Shown here in pieces: positions 18,601 through 22,020 of a stretch of 22,020 bases of DNA (positions are counted from its first letter, which is position 1; each line of letters opens with the position of its first letter). Source of the stretch: Ochromonadaceae sp. CCMP2298 (Eukaryota; Sar; Synurophyceae; Ochromonadales; Ochromonadaceae); contig MU633836.1 of NCBI GenBank assembly GCA_026770595.1, positions 1 through 22,020 on the forward strand, read 5' to 3'. The position numbers and the translations under genes were made by a program. The notes below the pieces were generated by a model. That model was given only the letters and a program-made list of their open reading frames with translations. It was not told the DNA's origin and ran no database searches.

Positions 18601-20679
18601 TGCTGGACGCTGGGGGAGTGGCCAGGCTGGAGACGGTGCTCAACTCTACCGGGGACGGCGTGCCCATGCCCAGAATCTTCCGGGATGGAGTGGATGCGAG
18701 AGTCGTCGCACCCGTGGCTCCTGTGACTGCTTCCACAGCGGAACCTGCACGCCCAACCCCTGCAACCCCTGCAACCCCTCCAACCCCCGCAACCCCTGTG
18801 GCTGTGGCTGACGCAGCTCCCGGCAGGGGGTCCTACCTTGCTCTGGTGGACGCAGGCCGCTACGAAGAGGCGAGAGTGCATGCACTGGCAGAGTACGCAC
18901 AGCCACAGTCACAGTCCCCGTCTCGCTTCGACCCGCTCTTCCTGCTGGAGCTGGGCGCCATACATATATTCTTGAACATGTATCAGGAGGGGGCGCAGTA
19001 CTGCAGGGAGGCGCTGCCCCTGGCCCCGCGCTCCAGTCTGCTGCATGCGTGTCTGGGAGTGGCGGCCATGTACATCGCCGGACAGGAGGACAGCACCATC
19101 GCCACCTTCATGCATGCCCGCAAGCTGAAGATCGCGGAGCTGATCCTGAACGCCACGGACGCAGAGGCGGGGAGGGCCATTCTGTACAGCCGCGTGTTCA
19201 AGGCGCCCATGGATGCGCTGGAGAACAACCTCCTCTCCTCCTTCCGCATCTTCAAGAGACACGAGCAGTGCTTGGCGTGGTGCAGGGACAGCATAGGCCT
19301 GCCTGCCATGGACGCGGGGGGCGCCTATATCCTGGTCTTCGCGCTGGTGCAGTGGTCCCAGGGGATGCGGGCAGACATCGCAGGGCTGGAGTCGCTGCTG
19401 AGGCAGAGGGGCTCCTTCTCCCTGCCCGCCTCTGTGACTCTGTGGGGGGAGGTGTTGCGGGTGCAGGAGACTGCCAAGCACATGGTGACTGTGGCCAACG
19501 AGTGCCTCAGCGGCCTCAGCAGCGCGGGGGCAGTGGGTGGGGGCGAGGCGTTCCTGGACGGTATTCTGCGCGACATGATGGTGATGGTCGGCAGGGCGCA
19601 GGAGAGGAGCAGGAGTCGAGATGTGAAGGTGCTGCAGCAGGAGTGGGAGAGTGCCCATGCCCATGCTAATGCCGCTGATGGGGGGATTAGTTCCCTGGTG
19701 GTGCTGGTGCAGCAGTTCTTCTCCCCCCAGGACGCCTCCAAGGTGCGGGACATAAGCGACGCGCTGCTGCGCAACCTGCAGAACCCTGCCATCGGGGAGG
19801 TGCACCTGCTGAACGAGCGGGAGTACGACTTCTCCCCCCTGCACCCCTGGGACAGCAAGATCCGCCAGCACGTCGTGGGCGAGAGGCTGACCTTCTCCCA
19901 CGTGTTCGCATACGCCAACCAGCACCTGCAGAACAGGACCGTGGTGCTAGGTACAGTGGAGTAGTGGAGGAGTAGTGGCATACCGCGAACCCGCGCTTCT
20001 GTCGTTTGAAGACTAACACCCCCACCCCATCCCCCCTCTACCCCCCTCTACCCCCTTCTACCCCCCTCTACCCCCCTCCGCCCCCACCCCCCCCCGCAGC
20101 CAACGCAGACATATACTTCGACGAGACGCTGTGGAGACTAAGCGGAGGGGGGGGTGGCAGTAGTGGCAGTAGTGGCAGTAGTGGCAGTAGAGGGGCTGAG
20201 CTGCATTCCAGGGGCCGCTTCTTCGCTCTGCTGAAGTGGGTCTACGGGCACAAGGCGGGCAAGGAGTCGCTCACTTTGCACACGCGCACTGACAGCCAGG
20301 ACGCGTGGGTGTTCCAGCCGCCAGTGAGACAGGAGGTGTTGGAGAGGAGCAGCTTCCACATGGGCGTGCCTCGCTGCGACAACCGCCTGGTCTACGTGCT
20401 GCAGCAGGCGGGCTACCAGGTAACGCAAAAACCCTACAAATACATACCTATATAGCAATATAACCCTACTTATAATTCTACACCCTACACCCTTCACCCT
20501 TCACCCTACATCCTGCACCCCGCACCCTGCACCCTTCACTCTAGGTGCTGGACCCCACCTTCGCGGTCCGAGCCATCGAGCTGGACTCCGCGACCCGCAG
20601 CTCAGACCTGTACGGCACCAGGGACACGGTGGTGGGCCCCATCAGCTCCCTGCTGCTCTCAGACGAATTCGACTTCTAG
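15660..20679 (+). CDS. Secretory TPR-GT41 glycosyltransferase with C-terminal GT-A-like domain
   Basis: Five exons (15660-16349, 16476-17558, 17646-19950, 20100-20419, 20545-20679) give 1510 residues. A signal peptide (about 1-25, AILVLLLTCLPLMLG) is followed by TPR-like helical repeats to about 465. A GT41 (OGT/SPINDLY-like) catalytic region spans about 488-870: KVKIGFMSKFFG with a His in FEPHG, VAPIQMAFWGNPLTSGS, VFKIHP, and the nucleotide-sugar loop HPFPFDGSKTSADALYAGRP (from His763). After a Pro/Thr linker and a second helical region (about 880-1290) comes a domain from about 1310 with LLNEREYDFSP, RTVVLANADIYFDETL (D1363, D1367), RTDSQDAWVF and GVPRCDNRLVY. I know such domains as putative GT-A glycosyltransferases of protists and giant viruses. 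OGT and SPINDLY act in cytosol and nucleus; this one would act in the ER/Golgi lumen. Donor and acceptor are unknown. Confidence 0.9.
17559..17645 (+). other. Stop-free 87-nt intron inside the GT41 domain
   Basis: GT (17559) to AG (17645), length 29 codons, without a stop in the host frame. Removing it joins VAPIQ to MAFWGNP, the continuous motif expected for this family, so splicing is the normal outcome. Retention would add 29 residues at the catalytic cleft without truncating the protein. Confidence 0.8.
18743..18800 (+). repeat. Pro/Thr-coding repeat in the GT41 linker
   Basis: Degenerate 9-bp units of the type gcaacccct encode a Pro-Ala-Thr-rich linker between the GT41 catalytic region and the second helical region. 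Confidence 0.7.
20031..20080. repeat. 10-bp tandem repeat near acceptor of GT41 intron 3
   Basis: Five units of cccccctcta, the third and fifth with variants, form the polypyrimidine tract of intron 3 (19951-20099). Confidence 0.9.
20156..20190 (+). repeat. 9-bp repeat encoding Gly-Ser-Ser in the GT-A-like domain
   Basis: Nearly four units of ggcagtagt lie just after a G-run and encode a Gly/Ser insert shortly after ANADIYFDETL, in the middle of an otherwise conserved domain. Confidence 0.9.
20483..20538. repeat. Degenerate 7-bp repeat (CCCTNCA) in GT41 intron 4
   Basis: Eight consecutive 7-nt units, ccctaca, cccttca, cccttca, ccctaca, tcctgca, ccccgca, ccctgca and cccttca, form the 3' part of intron 4 (20420-20544), up to the acceptor ctctag. 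Confidence 0.85.
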
Positions 20680-20763
20680 GCCTTTCCGGGGGATGAACCA
20701 ACAGACTACAGCATTTAACTTTAAGCATATTACAGTTACACAACTCCTGTGTATACGATACAC

Positions 20764-20769
20764 AATAAA
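20764..20769 (+). terminator. Likely polyadenylation signal of the GT41 gene
   Basis: AATAAA lies 85 nt after the stop codon, in the 129-nt gap before the stop of the convergent RRP8 gene. The two transcripts probably overlap at their 3' ends. Confidence 0.5.
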
Positions 20770-20808
20770 CACTTCGGAAACAGTTTCCAGCTTCCCCCCC
20801 CTCCCTCT

Positions 20809-21843
20809 CTACCGCTTCTTGTAGACGCAGGGCCTGACGCAGAAGTCCTCCTGTATGAAGCTCTGCCTGTCGCTCTTGGTGCACTCCACCTCGAAGAACA
20901 TCTTGTTGTGCCCCCCCCCTCCCCCCCCTCCCCCCTGTGCCACCCCCCCCGGCAGCTTGCTGAAGTCCTCCTGCACGATGTCGAAGCCTGCGCGCTTGAG
21001 AAACTTCTCGAACTTCTTGATGGAGATGCCGTCGCCGTCGAACCTGCTGCGCACCTCTGCAATGCGCAGGCTGCCCCGCACTGCCAGGATGCGGTGCGCC
21101 TCTCGGACGAAGTCGGGGACGTTTGTGCCCATGAGCGCGAGGCAGAAAACCACCACGTCCACAGACCCCTCCCGCAGAGGCACGTGCGCGATGTCGCTGG
21201 CGACCACGCGACTGTTCCGAGACACGAGGTCGAAGGAGTGCACGGTGTGGACGTCGGAGAGAGAGGCGGCGAGCTCTGCGTCTCCACAGCCCATGTCAGC
21301 GATGCGCAGCTTCTTCCCCCCCTTCCCCCCCTTGGCCCGCAGCCAGGCGACGATCCCGTGGAGGGGGTTGTACGGCCACTGGCGACTCTGCTCGCGAAAC
21401 CCAGCGTGGTAGATATCGAACTGGATGGGGTCGCGCTGGAAGCTGTCGAAGGCGTTTTGGCCCGTGCTGGTGTACAGAGTCTCATTGATGGTGCGGAAGC
21501 GAGCTCCCTCCAACTTCTTCGCAAACTTCTGCTGCAGCGAGGAGAGACCGGCCACTGGACGCTCCGTCGATGAAGCTGAGGCTGAGGCACTTGAATCGTT
21601 CATTGCCTTTGGCGCAGAGGTGAATGTGAAGGCGCTGTTGGTGACCTTGCTGCTCTTCACCTTCACCGCCTTGTTGGCCTTCTTGGGTGGGCTGCCTGCT
21701 GCACCACCCCCTCCTCCAGCTGCTCCGGACTTCTTCCCTTTCCCCATCGTATCCCCTTGCGCAGTCGGGGATCGGTTCTGGAGGGCTCGAGGTTCTGCGT
21801 TGCTCTTTACCAAGCTCCTTGGAGCTCTTCCCTCTCCACTCAT
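20809..21843 (-). CDS. RRP8: Ribosomal RNA-processing protein 8 (rRNA m1A methyltransferase)
   Basis: RRP8 is the nucleolar SAM-dependent enzyme that makes an N1-methyladenosine in large-subunit rRNA. A single exon encodes 344 residues. The N-terminal 90 or so are Lys/Gly/Ser-rich and variable, as usual. The family core begins at LSSLQQKFAKKLEGARFRTINETLY and has FDIYHAGFREQSRQWPYNP. The SAM motif I IADMGCGDAEL is at about 181-191, with further motifs FDLVS and SDIAHVPL, the RRP8 signature VDVVVFCLALMGTNVPDF, and EVRSRF. A Gly-rich insert (GGGGGGGG, from a C/T repeat at 20912-20934) breaks the C-terminal strand region before HNKMFFEVECTK. ATG 21843 is the first in frame; ATG 21747 (MGKGKKSG) is a plausible alternative giving 312 residues. 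Confidence 0.94.
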   Translation of the reverse strand: MSGEGRAPRSLVKSNAEPRALQNRSPTAQGDTMGKGKKSGAAGGGGGAAGSPPKKANKAVKVKSSKVTNSAFTFTSAPKAMNDSSASASASSTERPVAGLSSLQQKFAKKLEGARFRTINETLYTSTGQNAFDSFQRDPIQFDIYHAGFREQSRQWPYNPLHGIVAWLRAKGGKGGKKLRIADMGCGDAELAASLSDVHTVHSFDLVSRNSRVVASDIAHVPLREGSVDVVVFCLALMGTNVPDFVREAHRILAVRGSLRIAEVRSRFDGDGISIKKFEKFLKRAGFDIVQEDFSKLPGGVAQGGGGGGGGHNKMFFEVECTKSDRQSFIQEDFCVRPCVYKKR

Positions 21844-22020
21844 CAACACGCGTCCGGGCAAACGAAGGCGATTTCAGGTTTTGCCATGTCAAAAATTTGG
21901 TCGTGCAAGTTTTGCCCATTTACAACCTTTTGGCGTCTTTTGTGTTTGCAAGTACTGTACTCGGGACAAAAGGGGCAAAACTTGGACAGAGAGTTTTGCC
22001 CATTTACACTCATCAGTGAG
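21844..22020. promoter_or_regulatory. Upstream region of RRP8 with repeated TTTTGCCC elements
   Basis: The 17-mer agttttgcccatttaca occurs twice in direct orientation (21908-21924 and 21992-22008), and a related aggttttgcca lies near 21886-21897. CAAGTTTTGCCC (21906-21917) also occurs inverted at 21973-21984. ACGCGT is at 21848-21853. The region runs off the window, so the full extent of the repeat is unknown. Confidence 0.6.

Noticed and set aside
17373-19925. Long minus-strand ORFs (502 and 338 codons) opposite the GT41 gene
   Set aside because: They are antisense shadows in GC-rich coding DNA with strong third-position G/C. They show no recognisable domain, whereas the plus strand matches known families throughout.
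1-22020. CRISPR arrays, rRNA genes, insertion sequences, replication origins
   Set aside because: No regularly spaced repeats with unique spacers, no rRNA-like sequence and no transposase were found; the window is eukaryotic coding DNA.

Overview
This window is nuclear DNA of a eukaryote. It is GC-rich and gene-dense, and it carries 21 GT-AG introns that I could place by matching protein families across exon junctions. Nothing bacterial (operons, Shine-Dalgarno spacing, CRISPR) is visible. CFAP299, a cilium/flagellum gene, implies a flagellated lineage. A decayed ankyrin-like gene with repeats of the type VLQWLRAQDPPCPW and a GT41 enzyme with an HPFPFDG..SAD nucleotide-sugar motif resemble proteins I associate with stramenopile or haptophyte microalgae. 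That is a low-confidence guess from memory; the phylum is not settled by this sequence. The standard genetic code fits all intact genes.

Layout, left to right: LSM2 (+, U6 snRNP/mRNA decay, 476-904); a DUSP-domain protein (-, 2602-1050); an ankyrin-like repeat pseudogene (+, 3036-3926); CFAP299 (-, 5106-4060); 3-ketodihydrosphingosine reductase KDSR (+, 5785-7668); SEL1L/HRD3, the ER-associated degradation scaffold (-, 11718-8047); DCC1, the cohesion/CTF18-RFC subunit (+, 12013-13717); a secretory ADP-ribosylglycohydrolase-like protein (-, 15233-13849); a 1510-residue secretory TPR-GT41 glycosyltransferase with a C-terminal second glycosyltransferase-like domain (+, 15660-20679); and RRP8, the rRNA methyltransferase (-, 21843-20809). 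A short orphan ORF lies between KDSR and SEL1L.

The ten main loci alternate strand perfectly (+-+-+-+-+-), so every neighbour pair is either divergent or convergent. Four of the five convergent gaps are 129-145 nt; the fifth (KDSR/SEL1L, 378 nt) is the one with the orphan ORF. There is no pathway cluster: the genes serve RNA processing, cohesion, flagella, sphingolipid synthesis, ER quality control and protein glycosylation. Several act in the ER or secretory pathway (KDSR, SEL1L, the glycohydrolase-like protein, the GT41 protein), but I see no evidence that this is more than coincidence.

The most unusual items are: (1) a perfect 38-bp-arm hairpin in the divergent promoter between the glycohydrolase and GT41 genes; (2) a KDSR intron bounded by two near-identical 23-nt copies, each carrying AG|GT, which looks like a preserved trace of intron gain; (3) the secretory TPR-GT41-GT-A-like fusion protein; (4) a pseudogene whose reading frame is intact except for three different stop codons; and (5) repeated and inverted TTTTGCCC elements upstream of RRP8.
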